DNA from: Candidatus Kryptonium sp.
GTDB taxonomy: Bacteria; Bacteroidota; Ignavibacteria; Kryptoniales; Kryptoniaceae
NCBI GenBank assembly: GCA_025060635.1
Contig: JANXBN010000006.1
Location: 92,663-156,662, forward strand
DNA: 64,000 nt
Reading direction: 5' to 3'
The notes under the pieces are model-generated. The model did no database searches and was not told the origin of the DNA. It saw only the letters and a list, made by a program, of their open reading frames with translations. Below, piece after piece: positions 9,295 through 18,084 of the stretch (its first letter is position 1; each line of letters begins with the position of its first letter). The translations under genes were made by a program, and so were the position numbers.

Positions 9295-9819
9295 TCACTT
9301 TAAAACGGCAGATATTTTTTCAAAAATCAAACTTGGGATTTCATCCCTGTTTTCAAATGTGAGTTTTATCAGCTCAACATCGTCTCTGGATTTTATCGTG
9401 TTTATAACTTGGTCTCCTTTCTCTTTTATAGTTCCAACTACAATTTTTTCTGAATCAAGCGCTTCAAAAACTTTTTGAACGAAAAGTTTGGAGAAACATT
9501 CCATTTTCCCGATCTCGTCAATCACAACTATATCTGAATTCAAATCAATTGAAGGCACAGCGATGTTGTCAATATCTTTCAAGTTGACGCCGTATTTGCC
9601 AACTCTTGGTGTGTTTTTCAAATTGATATCAGCTAATGTCCCTGATTTCCCATCAAGAGTGATGATCTTGAATCCGATTCTTTTTCCTGTTTTATCTCTA
9701 ATTTCTTCAGTTATGAAGCCAGATAGTTTAAATTTTCCCTTTGCGAGGTTAACGAAATTTTTTATAGCTGTTGTCTTTCCTGTTCCTGGTGGAGATGTGA
9801 TTAGAAAATTTTTCTTCAC
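9295..9819 (-). CDS. THEP1-family nucleoside-triphosphatase
   Basis: Small P-loop NTPase; characterised thermophile members hydrolyse several NTPs slowly, with unclear cellular role. The 174 residues show Walker A SPPGTGKTT at 9-17 and Walker B DIVVIDEIGKMEC near residue 94. The start is GTG at 9819, immediately abutting the recR stop with no spacer, so it is probably co-translated with recR. The family is commoner in thermophiles and archaea, a weak pointer to a hot habitat. Confidence 0.88.
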   Translation of the reverse strand: MKKNFLITSPPGTGKTTAIKNFVNLAKGKFKLSGFITEEIRDKTGKRIGFKIITLDGKSGTLADINLKNTPRVGKYGVNLKDIDNIAVPSIDLNSDIVVIDEIGKMECFSKLFVQKVFEALDSEKIVVGTIKEKGDQVINTIKSRDDVELIKLTFENRDEIPSLIFEKISAVLK

Positions 9820-10419
9820 TTACATTGATGTTCTATTTTCAATTGCTCTAACGATTGTCGCTGTGTCTGCGTATTCAAGGGCTGTGCCGATAGGCAAACC
9901 TCTTGCGATGCGAGTAACCTTTACACCAAATGATTTGATAAGGTTTGCGATATAAATTGATGTGGTTTCTCCTTCAACGCTTGGATTTAGAGCAATTATA
10001 ACCTCATTAATTCCCCCTGATGAAACTCTTTGTATAAGTTCCTTTATTTTCAAATCGTCTGGACCAATTCCTTCAAGCGGGTTCAGGACGCCACCAAGGA
10101 CATGATATAGCCCGTTATATTCATTGGTTTTTTCTATGGCTAAGACATCCATTGGTTCCTCAACAACACATATTGTTGTTTTATCGCGCTTTGGGCTTGA
10201 GCAAATGGGGCAAGGATCAGTTTCAGTTATATTGTAGCAGATGGAGCAATATCTTATTTTTTCTTTGACATCAATAATTGCTTTGACGAGTTTTTCAACT
10301 TCTTCCTTAGGTTGCTTTAAAATATAAAGCGCAAGTCGCTGTGCCGTTTTTCTTCCGATGCCTGGGAACTTTGTCAATTCCTCTATCAAAATTTCAAGGC
10401 TTTCGGATGTGTAAAGCAT
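9820..10419 (-). CDS. recR: Recombination mediator RecR
   Basis: Works with RecO and RecF to load RecA on gapped DNA. The 199 residues match family length. Seen: N-terminal helix-hairpin-helix ([17 protein letters not shown]), the four-cysteine zinc finger [16 protein letters not shown], and the Toprim domain [13 protein letters not shown]. It follows ybaB by 19 bases; ybaB-recR adjacency is widely conserved. Confidence 0.97.
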   Translation of the reverse strand: MLYTSESLEILIEELTKFPGIGRKTAQRLALYILKQPKEEVEKLVKAIIDVKEKIRYCSICYNITETDPCPICSSPKRDKTTICVVEEPMDVLAIEKTNEYNGLYHVLGGVLNPLEGIGPDDLKIKELIQRVSSGGINEVIIALNPSVEGETTSIYIANLIKSFGVKVTRIARGLPIGTALEYADTATIVRAIENRTSM

Positions 10420-10438
10420 CTTTCGTCAAAAATTTGTT

Positions 10439-10783
10439 TCACGCCTTGAAGCCAGGAAAATTAAATAAAAATCCAGGCAATCCAGGAATCAATCCGGAAG
10501 TTGCTTTTGCGATTTCCTCGCTTATCATTTTGTCTGCGCTTTGAAGTGCTTTGTTTACAGCAGCGACAAGCAAATCCTCAAGCATTTCTATATCATCTGG
10601 ATTAACAACCTCTTTATCAATTTCAATCTTCACAACTTCCTTTTTTCCATTTACTGTTACCTTTACCATTCCACCGCCGACTTCTTCGGTGACGGTCTTG
10701 TTTTCAAGCTCCGCTTGAACTTTCTCAAGCTCTTCTTGGACTTTTTCAATTTGTTTGAAGATCGCTTTTAGATCTGGCTTCAT
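10439..10783 (-). CDS. ybaB: YbaB/EbfC-family nucleoid-associated protein
   Basis: DNA-binding dimer of the YbaB family. The 114 residues have an N-terminal coiled-coil helix (about 5-30), then the conserved hairpin VKVTVNGKKEVVKIEID and a helix with DKMISEEIAKAT. The C-terminal tail is Gly/Pro/Phe-rich. Upstream of recR in a likely two- or three-gene operon; dnaX, often adjacent in other genomes, is not here. Confidence 0.93.
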   Translation of the reverse strand: MKPDLKAIFKQIEKVQEELEKVQAELENKTVTEEVGGGMVKVTVNGKKEVVKIEIDKEVVNPDDIEMLEDLLVAAVNKALQSADKMISEEIAKATSGLIPGLPGFLFNFPGFKA

Positions 10784-10856
10784 TTGACTTGATACTTTAA
10801 TTTTTAAAATAAATTAAACAAGATTTTGCTCTAAAACAAAAAAGCCGAAGCCCAAA

Positions 10857-10887
10857 TTTGCAAGTTAAAATCCCATTAATTAGATTG
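10857..10887 (+). promoter_or_regulatory. Weak candidate promoter for the thioredoxin-fold gene
   Basis: TTTG at 10857-10860, a 20-base spacer and TAGATTG at 10881-10887, similar to the Bacteroidota TTTG/TAnnTTTG pattern with one position missing. It ends about 31 bases before the ATG at 10919, in the divergent gap beside ybaB. Confidence 0.3.
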
Positions 10888-10918
10888 ACAATAAGCAAAA
10901 AATCAGTAGGAAAAATTC

Positions 10919-11965
10919 ATGCGAGCTGAACAAAGAAAATATATCACAGAAGAAGACAATAGGGCGATAGATATAGTTGCAAATTATTGGCTCAATTCAG
11001 AGCCAGTGTTTTTTGAAAAAATTAGAGGAAGCGTTGTTTTAATTCTGTTTTTCAACTACGCAAGCGGTGAATGGAAGGAACTTCACAGATATGTTGAAGA
11101 ATGGTGGAAAAGATATGGAGATAAAGGGCTTTTCATCTTGGGAGTTCATATACCGAAGTTTCCATTTGAAAGCAAAGTTGAAAATGTTGAAAAGGAGATG
11201 AAACGACTTGGGATAGATTTCCCAATTGCAATTGATAATGATTGGATAAATTTGAAAAGATATTCGTCGCTTCGTGGACTTTACCCGGATGTCCCATTGA
11301 TATTTCTTGTTAATCGTGATGGTTTGATCTCTTATTCGCACTTTGGGATTAAAAATTTATGGGAAGTTGAGTTTTTCATTCAATCGCTTTTGATAAAAGC
11401 TGGATACTATGGCGATTTCCCCTTGCCAATAGGCTCTCGTTATGATATTGACGAAACAGCTTTCTATCGTGTTATTCCTGAAATTTACACTTGTTACACT
11501 GGTGGAGCGCTCGGTAATATAGAAGGTTTCGCCCCTGAATCAGTTGTGAAATACGAAGATCCAAAGATATATGTGAATGGTAAATTTTACCTTGACGGTA
11601 ATTGGTATAACGGAAGATACTACCTAAAATATAATCCAGTTTCAGGCGAAATTGGCTCAGTCATATTACCTTATGCTGGAACAAAAGTTGGCGCTGTTAT
11701 GGAATCTATCAATGGCGAGAGTTTGAATGTCCTTGTTATGCAAGATGATGAATTTTTAAACGAGGGGAATTGCGGTGAAGATGTCTTTTTTGAAAATGGA
11801 CAAAGCTATGTTAGAGTTTGTGAGCCAAGATATTACGAGATAGTTAGAAATTCCGATTTTAAAGAAAGCATATTAAAATTGCTCGTTGATTCGGAAAATT
11901 TTGCAATATATAAGTTTTCAATCTTCGCTTGTAAAACAAGGTGGGAATTAATAAAAGAAAGTTGA
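10919..11965 (+). CDS. Thioredoxin-fold protein lacking the CxxC redox motif, with a beta-rich C-terminal domain
   Basis: Unnamed family. Residues about 25-160 look like a TlpA/AhpC-type thioredoxin fold: GSVVLILFFNYASGEWKEL near 38, where redox members have CxxC, then a central GLFILGVHIPKF and DVPLIFLVNRDG, which fits the cis-Pro region. The active-site cysteines are replaced (ASGE), so it is probably not an oxidoreductase. Residues 190-348 form a beta-rich domain (KIYVNGKFYLDG, NGRYYLKY) resembling the C-terminal domain found after thioredoxin in DipZ-like proteins; that comparison is from memory. No signal peptide is visible. A DUF2934 gene follows 10 bases later. Confidence 0.65.
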   Translation: MRAEQRKYITEEDNRAIDIVANYWLNSEPVFFEKIRGSVVLILFFNYASGEWKELHRYVEEWWKRYGDKGLFILGVHIPKFPFESKVENVEKEMKRLGIDFPIAIDNDWINLKRYSSLRGLYPDVPLIFLVNRDGLISYSHFGIKNLWEVEFFIQSLLIKAGYYGDFPLPIGSRYDIDETAFYRVIPEIYTCYTGGALGNIEGFAPESVVKYEDPKIYVNGKFYLDGNWYNGRYYLKYNPVSGEIGSVILPYAGTKVGAVMESINGESLNVLVMQDDEFLNEGNCGEDVFFENGQSYVRVCEPRYYEIVRNSDFKESILKLLVDSENFAIYKFSIFACKTRWELIKES

Positions 11966-11975
11966 GCCTCGGCTG

Positions 11976-12476
11976 ATGGCGAAAAAGATAAAAAAATCAG
12001 ATGTAGAGCAGTTTTTGATTGATTTTTCCAGAAAGAATCAATTTAAACCGATGGTTGTTGAATCCGCAAGTGGAAGAAAAAGGGAAAGAATTCTTGAGGG
12101 CGCATATTTCCTTGGGTTTCATTGTAAGACGGAAGTTGGTAGCAAAGACAAAGTTTACCTGTTCAAGGCAACAACAAATTATCAATTCATCGGTGAAATT
12201 GTTTTTGAAATTGACGGATTGGAAGAGATTAGTTTTAATAAAGGAACGGAGATAGAAGAGGTTAGTTTGAAGTCAGATAAATCAAAAAAGTATATCGTCA
12301 AGGTTTTCGGTCGTCCGAACGACGAAATGCGTAGGGAGACGATAGCAAAGGTTGCATATTTTATCTGGGAAAGGAAAGGTGGAATAGGAACACAGGATCT
12401 TGAGAACTGGGCAGAAGCCGAAAGAATAGTTCAAGATTGGTCAAGAATTTTCAGCGATGGTTTTATAAAAGTTTAA
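11976..12476 (+). CDS. DUF2934-domain protein
   Basis: 166 residues, unknown function. The N-terminal 110 residues are a basic, soluble, unrecognised region. The C-terminus RETIAKVAYFIWERKG followed by DLENWAEAERIV matches the DUF2934 motif, a short helical module present in many uncharacterised bacterial proteins. Its stop is directly abutted by the convergent ROK gene stop with no spacer, so there is no room for a terminator hairpin between them. Confidence 0.7.
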   Translation: MAKKIKKSDVEQFLIDFSRKNQFKPMVVESASGRKRERILEGAYFLGFHCKTEVGSKDKVYLFKATTNYQFIGEIVFEIDGLEEISFNKGTEIEEVSLKSDKSKKYIVKVFGRPNDEMRRETIAKVAYFIWERKGGIGTQDLENWAEAERIVQDWSRIFSDGFIKV

Positions 12477-13433
12477 TTACACGAGCTCTTCAAAAGCCAA
12501 AGCTCCTGCGCCAAGTACTCCAGCTTTGTTTCCAAGTTGTGCTGGAATTACAATCGCTTTTTCTGCGATTGGTTTCAATGCTCTTGACTTAACAGTTTCG
12601 TTCATTGCGTCAAATAAAATTTTTCCAGCTTTAGCAACCCCACCGCCGACGATCGCAACATTTATATCAAAGAGGTTCATCACAGAAGCAAGCATAACCC
12701 CGACATAAAAACCAGCTTTTTTCCATACATTTATCGCAAATTCATCCCCTTGTTCAGCAGCAATAGAAATTATATGTGGCTCAATTTTTGAAAGGTCTCC
12801 GTTTACAATTTCTATTATTTTTGAATTTGGATTTCTTTCAAGTTCCTTTGCAACCCACGATGATAGATATTTCTGTCCGACATAAGCTTCAACACAGCCA
12901 TAGTTTCCGCAATTACATTTTGGACCTTCAAAGTTGATTGATACATGTCCGATTTCTCCAGCTCCACCAGTTGGACCGCGATAAATTTTCCTACCAATTA
13001 TAATTCCACCACCTATTCCAGTTCCGAGCGTGACCATTATAAAATTTGGATGTTCCTTTCCAGCGCCGAACTTTGCTTCGCCTATCGCAGCGACATTTGC
13101 GTCATTGTCAACGATCGCCCTTAAAGAAGTTCTCTTCTCAACTTCTTTCGCAAGATAGACGACCGTCCAACCTGGGAAATTTGGTGGATATTTAACTCCG
13201 CCCTGTGGATCAACTTGACCTGGTGCTCCGATCCCAACACCTATGATTTGATCATCGTCGTAGTTTTCAGAAAGTTTCAAAACGATTTTTGAAATTTGTT
13301 CAATTACATGAGAAGGTCCTTTTTCTGCTTCCGTTGGGATTGAATCTTCAATGATGATGTTTCCGGTCTCATCAACTATTCCAGCTTTGATAAATGTTCC
13401 GCCGAGGTCAACACCAATTACAAGTTTTTTCAT
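12477..13433 (-). CDS. ROK-family sugar kinase, probable glucokinase
   Basis: Phosphorylates a hexose with ATP. The 318 residues show the ATP loop GVDLGGTFIKAG at 7-18, VDNDANVAAIGEAKFG near 108, GTGIGGGIIIG, and the zinc motif CNCGNYGCVEAYVG, all ROK hallmarks. There is no N-terminal helix-turn-helix, so it is a kinase and not a ROK repressor. Its ATG overlaps the rarA stop by 4 bases. The precise sugar is not proven; glucokinase is the commonest role for this size and motif set. Confidence 0.9.
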   Translation of the reverse strand: MKKLVIGVDLGGTFIKAGIVDETGNIIIEDSIPTEAEKGPSHVIEQISKIVLKLSENYDDDQIIGVGIGAPGQVDPQGGVKYPPNFPGWTVVYLAKEVEKRTSLRAIVDNDANVAAIGEAKFGAGKEHPNFIMVTLGTGIGGGIIIGRKIYRGPTGGAGEIGHVSINFEGPKCNCGNYGCVEAYVGQKYLSSWVAKELERNPNSKIIEIVNGDLSKIEPHIISIAAEQGDEFAINVWKKAGFYVGVMLASVMNLFDINVAIVGGGVAKAGKILFDAMNETVKSRALKPIAEKAIVIPAQLGNKAGVLGAGALAFEELV

Positions 13434-14743
13434 TTTTTAATTTTTTTATTTTCTTTTCGTTTGCGCCATAAACTTTCAAGTCGTTCTTTTAAAATTTTTT
13501 CTCTGCCGAGTTCTGTTGGTTCGTAATAGATTTTATCTTTTAGTTCATCAGGCAAAAATTGCTGTTCAATGAAATGCTCAGGGAAATCGTGGCTGTATTT
13601 ATAATCTTTTCCGTAGCCAAGCTCTTCCATTAGCTTGGTTGGCGCATTTCGTAAGTGGAGAGGGACGGGAAGGTCGGGATATTTTTGTGCATCTTCAATT
13701 GCTTTTTCAATCGCAAGATAAGCAGAATTACTTTTGGGGCAACTTGCAAGATAGGTTGCAACTTGCGCAAGAATTATTCTTGCCTCTGGCATTCCAACAT
13801 AGTCAACAGCAGTGAAACAACTTGTTGCAAGGGTCAAAGCATAAGGTTCTGCGTTTCCGATGTCCTCGCTTGCTAAAATTATCATTCTTCTTGCGATAAA
13901 TTTCGGGTCCTCGCCAGCAATCAACATCCTCGCAAGCCAATAAACCGCTGCGTCAGGATCACTACCACGAACACTTTTAATGAAAGCAGAAATTAAATTG
14001 TAATGCTCTTCGCCCGCTTTGTCGTATTTGAAATGTCTGCGCTGAAATGCCTCAGAAATAATTTCTTTTGTCAAAAAAATTTCATCTTGCGATTTTGGCT
14101 TTGCAAGTTTTAATGCGATCTCAAGTGCGTTCAACATCACACGAGCATCTCCTCCAGAATAAAGAAACAAAAGATCCTTGTCCTCAATTTTGATTTTAAA
14201 TTTTGATAGGACCTCATCTTTCATTAATGCTCGTTCAAGGATTGCGTTGAGCTCATTTACACCGAGTGGTTCAAGGACGAAAACTTGACATCTTGATAGA
14301 AGAGGCGATATTATTTCAAAAGATGGATTTTCGGTTGTCGCTCCGATGAGTATTATTACACCTTCCTCAACGCTGTTTAATAGAACGCTTTGTTGTGCCT
14401 TGTTGAACCTATGGATCTCGTCAATAAAAAGAATTGTCCTCTTTCCGTAATATTTCAGATTTTTTTCAGCTTTGTCAATTATTTCTTTTAATTCTTTTGT
14501 TCCTGATAAAACGGCGTTTATCTGAAAAAATTCAGCATTAACTTTTTCAGCGATGATTCTCGCAAGAGTTGTTTTGCCAGAGCCCGGAGGACCCCAAAGG
14601 ATCATAGATTGAATCTCACCAGTTTCAATCATAACTCGTAAAGGTTTCCCCTCGCCGATGATATGTCTTTGGCCGACGAATTCTTCAATCCTCGTTGGTC
14701 TTATTCTGTCCGCAAGTGGTGGGAGGATTTTTTCATCATTCAT
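13430..14743 (-). CDS. rarA: Replication-associated recombination protein A (RarA/MgsA AAA+ ATPase)
   Basis: AAA+ ATPase related to clamp loaders that acts at stalled replication forks. The 437 residues show Walker A GPPGSGKTTL near 53 and Walker B LFIDEIHRF, then the MgsA C-terminal tetramerisation part (RMLIAGEDPKFIARRMIILASEDIG region). Length fits the family. Encoded just upstream of the ROK kinase gene in the same operon. Confidence 0.94.
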   Translation of the reverse strand: MNDEKILPPLADRIRPTRIEEFVGQRHIIGEGKPLRVMIETGEIQSMILWGPPGSGKTTLARIIAEKVNAEFFQINAVLSGTKELKEIIDKAEKNLKYYGKRTILFIDEIHRFNKAQQSVLLNSVEEGVIILIGATTENPSFEIISPLLSRCQVFVLEPLGVNELNAILERALMKDEVLSKFKIKIEDKDLLFLYSGGDARVMLNALEIALKLAKPKSQDEIFLTKEIISEAFQRRHFKYDKAGEEHYNLISAFIKSVRGSDPDAAVYWLARMLIAGEDPKFIARRMIILASEDIGNAEPYALTLATSCFTAVDYVGMPEARIILAQVATYLASCPKSNSAYLAIEKAIEDAQKYPDLPVPLHLRNAPTKLMEELGYGKDYKYSHDFPEHFIEQQFLPDELKDKIYYEPTELGREKILKERLESLWRKRKENKKIKK

Positions 14744-14759
14744 TTTTTATGTGTTTGGG

Positions 14760-15047
14760 TTATTTTTCTTTTATTATGAAAACTTCCTCGCCTTCTTTTG
14801 CCATGCCGTATTTTTCACGAGCGATTCTTTCAATTTCCTTCGGATCTGTCTCAAGTTTGTGAATTTTTTCCCTCAATGATGCGTTTTCGTTTTCAATTTT
14901 CTCAATTTCTTTTTTGAGTTTTTTCAGCTCAATTTCAAGTTTCACACGCTTTATAAGTCCCTTTTCAGCGAAGACGAGATAAAATAAAAGTGCAATTACG
15001 ATGCTAATGAAAATTAAATTCACAGGGTTTGATAAAAATTTTCTCAT
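14760..15047 (-). CDS. FtsB/DivIC-family septum formation initiator
   Basis: Small divisome protein. The 95 residues have one membrane segment (about 10-27), then a heptad-rich coiled coil (about 33-70: KLKKEIEKIENENASLREKI) and the short conserved end PKEIERIAREKYGMAKEGE, typical of FtsB/DivIC. It is first in the ftsB-rarA-ROK gene string. Confidence 0.88.
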   Translation of the reverse strand: MRKFLSNPVNLIFISIVIALLFYLVFAEKGLIKRVKLEIELKKLKKEIEKIENENASLREKIHKLETDPKEIERIAREKYGMAKEGEEVFIIKEK

Positions 15048-15073
15048 TTGAGATTGCTTTAAATTTAACTGCT

Positions 15074-15105
15074 AAAATATAAAAAAGAGCGCAAGAAGTA
15101 GCAAA
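15074..15105 (-). promoter_or_regulatory. Candidate Bacteroidota-type promoter for the ftsB-rarA-ROK operon
   Basis: On the reverse strand, TTTG (15105-15102), a 20-base spacer, then TATATTTT (15081-15074), one mismatch from TAnnTTTG. It ends 26 bases before the FtsB-like ATG at 15047. Confidence 0.45.
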
Positions 15106-15168
15106 TTTGTTTGTGTGAAGATTTTGAAATTTTACGAGATGATTGGAAGGTGCAAGTTTTACAAACGA

Positions 15169-15972
15169 TTAATTTTGGGTGTTTTTGATATAGTGATGAA
15201 TGCCGAAGTAAGTTTTTGCGGAGGAATTGATTTTAAGGTAAGTTTTTTCGCCGACCAATTTTTTAAATTTTCTCGTTGTGGTGTTTTCCGAAAGCGGTGG
15301 GTGAAGTTCAAAAATTCTATTTAAAAATTCAATAGTTTCAGGTTCTTTATTTTCAAGATATGCCATAGTAAATGGCATAATGATGTTGAAAAACATTTCT
15401 CTTTTTCTGTCAATGCCGATGCCTTTTATGTCCATTATCCTGATTACACATTCCTTCGCTTCTTTAGGGTTTTTCAGATTTTTCATTTCTTTTTTGATTT
15501 TTTCAACGAAAAACTTAACTAAACCTGTTGATGTCATCTCCGAGAGGAATTGGGAAATTTTTATTATTCTTTTATTTGGAAAATTTGCGGGGCGTATTTT
15601 TTTAAATTCCCAGACGGATTTATCCATTCTCAGGGAGAAATCAAAATCCTCGGGCAGTCCTTTTTTCACATCGCTGAATCCAGCTCTATAAAGCAAAGCG
15701 GTTTTTATTTTTTCTTCTTCTTTTAGATCTTTTATCACTCTGAAAGGGAGAAGCAGTGCGAGTTCTAAAAATTGAATTTTATTTTTCGGATAGCCGAGCG
15801 AAAGCATGATCTCGCGATAAAGAGCTTCATCTGGTTCGGCAATTTTCAGAAGATTTCGCATGCGTTGAATTTTAACATAAAGCCATTGTTCACCGAGATG
15901 ATTTAGATCCATTTTTTCATTGCCATGGTTGTCAAGATTAGCAAGACGATGAGCGAAGTTCCAATCGGTCAT
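15169..15972 (-). CDS. DUF2851-family protein, apparently lacking the usual N-terminal half
   Basis: Function unknown. The 267 residues match the middle and C-terminal part of DUF2851 proteins as I remember them: a stretch around LGEQWLYVKIQRMRNLLKI, LYREIMLSLGYPKN, LLPFRVI, and ARPANFP-like RPANFPNKRIIKISQF. Typical members are about 370-430 residues and begin with a GPDF / VEIH / DW..H region that is missing here. The reading frame is open only about 25 codons upstream of the ATG at 15972, without another usable start. It is therefore either a naturally short form or 5'-truncated; the methylase remnant just upstream suggests local deletion. Confidence 0.6.
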   Translation of the reverse strand: MTDWNFAHRLANLDNHGNEKMDLNHLGEQWLYVKIQRMRNLLKIAEPDEALYREIMLSLGYPKNKIQFLELALLLPFRVIKDLKEEEKIKTALLYRAGFSDVKKGLPEDFDFSLRMDKSVWEFKKIRPANFPNKRIIKISQFLSEMTSTGLVKFFVEKIKKEMKNLKNPKEAKECVIRIMDIKGIGIDRKREMFFNIIMPFTMAYLENKEPETIEFLNRIFELHPPLSENTTTRKFKKLVGEKTYLKINSSAKTYFGIHHYIKNTQN

Positions 15973-16066
15973 GAGGTTATGACTTAAAATATCAAGTTGA
16001 TTTTTAAATACTTTAAAAAGAGGACAAAAATCCCGAATTTTTTAGGTTTCTTCTATTTCTTATTTT

Positions 16067-16240
16067 TCACACGCTTTTTGCTTTTTCAAGTCTATTTTTC
16101 ACAAGTTCTGCGACTGCCCAATAAACCTCTTTGCGTTCTTCTTCGGTTAAGCCAAGGACGTCAAAGACAATATCATCAAGCGCTTTACGGTCTAAAAATT
16201 TTATAACGCGATTATATTGAATGTTATGCGTTAAACCTGC
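16067..16240 (-). pseudogene. Remnant: C-terminal end of a type II/Eco57I-like N6-adenine DNA methylase
   Basis: The reverse strand encodes about 57 codons with no start, ending at TGA 16067-16069. Their translation includes KALDDIVFDVLGLTEEER and VYWAVAELVKNRLEKAKSV, which closely resembles the extreme C-terminus of large N-6 DNA methylase / Eco57I-type restriction-methylase proteins (recognised from memory). Such proteins are normally around 1000 residues; nothing else of the gene is visible except a possible start just upstream (see 16241-16466). Interpreted as the scar of a large in-gene deletion. Confidence 0.55.
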
Positions 16241-16466
16241 CTATTAATTTTTTTCATTTCTTCATCCTTCCATAATTTAATTATCAACAAAGCAAAAGTC
16301 AAGGGGTTTACTTTAGGAAAAGCATAAAAAGTTTTTAATCTGAATCTTTGGGGAGATCATTGAAATTTTGTTGCTTGCGAAAAGACGCGGGACTGATAGA
16401 TGTTTTCTTGATTAAATGCTTAAGTTTTTTTAGTTTAAGGGCAGAAAAACACAAAGGTTTTTGAAA
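16241..16466 (-). other. Non-coding stretch with a reverse-strand promoter, ribosome-binding site and orphan start codon
   Basis: On the reverse strand, TTGACT (16302-16297), 17 bases and TAAATT (16279-16274) form a good sigma70-like promoter. GGAAGGA (about 16271-16265) and an ATG at 16257 follow. That ATG reads only eight codons (MKKINRQV) before TAA and is out of frame with the methylase remnant at 16067-16240. The eight residues resemble the beginning of large N-6 methylases, so this is plausibly the surviving 5' end of the deleted gene. Nothing convincing is seen on the forward strand until the ribosome-binding site of the RKIP-like gene. Confidence 0.4.
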
Positions 16467-17009
16467 ATGCGGATCTTAATTTATTTGCTATTACTTTCGC
16501 TTCTTGCAACTCAAATCAACGCTCAAAAAGGAGGGGTTAAAAGAATGTTTACAATTAAAGCAACCGCTTTTAAAGACGGCGAGACAATTCCCAAAAAATT
16601 TACCTGCGATGGTCAAGATTATTCTCCTGAATTGACATGGGAAAATGTTCCAGCGGGGACGAAAAGTTTTGCTTTGATCTGTGAAGATCCTGACGCTCCA
16701 GGTGGGACATTCATTCATTGGGTTATCTACGACATCCCAGCAAATGTGACGAAACTTTCTGAAAATATTAAAAAAGTTGGAGTTGTAGATGATAAGATTA
16801 AACAAGGCCTGAATGATTTTGGAAGGATCGGGTATGGCGGACCTTGCCCACCGAGAGGTCATAAACCGCATCGGTATATCTTTAAACTTTATGCGCTTGA
16901 TGTTGAGACGCTTGGATTAAATGCAGGAGCAACCGCTGACCAAGTCCAAGCAAAAGCAAAAGGTCATATACTCGGCGAAGCAAAAATCGTTGGTTTTTAT
17001 GGGCGTTGA
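16467..17009 (+). CDS. YbhB/YbcL-type Raf-kinase-inhibitor-like protein (PEBP family), exported
   Basis: Phosphatidylethanolamine-binding-protein fold; the bacterial role is unclear. I choose the ATG at 16467 (180 residues) over the TTG at 16461 because AAAGG at 16453-16457 is then correctly spaced. Residues 1-20 are a signal peptide ending INAQ. The mature part has the family motifs DPDAPGGTFIHWVIYDIP and YGGPCPPRGHKPHRY, forming the anion-binding pocket. The asparaginase gene follows, with a 20-base gap if it starts at 17029. Confidence 0.9.
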   Translation: MRILIYLLLLSLLATQINAQKGGVKRMFTIKATAFKDGETIPKKFTCDGQDYSPELTWENVPAGTKSFALICEDPDAPGGTFIHWVIYDIPANVTKLSENIKKVGVVDDKIKQGLNDFGRIGYGGPCPPRGHKPHRYIFKLYALDVETLGLNAGATADQVQAKAKGHILGEAKIVGFYGR

Positions 17010-17028
17010 ATCTGAAAATGAGAAACTT

Positions 17029-18030
17029 ATGAAACGAATTCTGCTTATTCACACCGGCGGAACTTTCGGAATGGGATTTAAAGGTGGAACACTTGCCCCA
17101 AGCTCTTTTATTCAGAGAATAGTTGAATTTGTCCCCGAGATCAGAAAAATCGCAGAAATTGAGTCAAGGATCGTCGCAAACATTGATTCTTCAAACATCG
17201 GTATTGAACATTGGATAAAAATTGTTGATGTGATCGTTGAAAACTATGAATCTTTTGATGGGTTTGTGATAACGCATGGGACTGATACCATGGTTTACAC
17301 TGCTTCCGCTCTCTCATTTATGCTTGGTGGTCTTTCAAAGCCAGTGATCCTCACTGGTTCACAGCGTCCACTTTCGGAGATAAGAACTGATGCGAGAAAT
17401 AATCTGATAAACGCCGTTGAGCTTGCGACATATCAGATCCCCGAAGTTTGTATATTTTTTAACAACAAGCTGTTTCGTGGAAATCGGACGAAAAAGCTTA
17501 ACATTTGGGGATTTGATGCGTTTGACTCTCCGAATTATCCACCACTTGCTGAGGTTGGTGTGGGGATTGAGATCAATGAAGAAAATTTTCTAAAACGGGA
17601 TGAGAAATCACTCGTCGTTTCAAAAAATTTTTCGGATAGGGTTTTTTGTATTAAAATTTTCCCCGGCTTGAGAGTTGATTATCTTATGTCTCTACTTGAG
17701 CTTGATGTTCAAGGTTTTGTGATTGAAGCGTTTGGCTCTGGTAATTTGCCAAATATAGAAGAGCGTTCTTTGATCCCGTTCGTTAAAAATGCAATTGAGA
17801 TGGGGAAAGTTGTCGCAATTTCAACGCAAGCTGTTTATGGCAAGGTAGATCTTTCACTTTATCAATGTGGTAAAGATGCTCTTGATGTTGGTGCATTAAG
17901 CTGTAAGGATATGACAACTGAATCAGCAATTGTTAAGTTGATGTTTCTGTTTGGAAAATATGGAAACGATGTTGAAAAGGTCATTGAGAAGTTTTATGAG
18001 CCAATCGCTGGTGAGATAAGCGAAGATTAA
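17029..18030 (+). CDS. ansA: Type I (cytosolic) L-asparaginase
   Basis: Hydrolyses asparagine to aspartate and ammonia. I start at the ATG at 17029 (333 residues), giving MKRILLIHTGGTFGMG, the family's normal N-terminus with the nucleophile Thr in TGGT. An ATG at 16999 would add ten residues and overlap the previous gene. The second catalytic motif is ITHGTDTM, with GSQRPLSEIRTDARNN after it. No signal peptide, so cytosolic type I. The reading frame is open further upstream inside the RKIP gene, which is not real coding. Confidence 0.92.
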   Translation: MKRILLIHTGGTFGMGFKGGTLAPSSFIQRIVEFVPEIRKIAEIESRIVANIDSSNIGIEHWIKIVDVIVENYESFDGFVITHGTDTMVYTASALSFMLGGLSKPVILTGSQRPLSEIRTDARNNLINAVELATYQIPEVCIFFNNKLFRGNRTKKLNIWGFDAFDSPNYPPLAEVGVGIEINEENFLKRDEKSLVVSKNFSDRVFCIKIFPGLRVDYLMSLLELDVQGFVIEAFGSGNLPNIEERSLIPFVKNAIEMGKVVAISTQAVYGKVDLSLYQCGKDALDVGALSCKDMTTESAIVKLMFLFGKYGNDVEKVIEKFYEPIAGEISED

Positions 18031-18084
18031 TTTAAGATGTGTGGCAAGATAAAGCAAAGCCATTAAGCGAAAAATCTTCAGGCA

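Noticed and set aside
15997..16206. 69-codon forward frame upstream of the RKIP-like gene
   Set aside because: It is the antisense of the methylase remnant, whose reverse-strand translation is protein-like.
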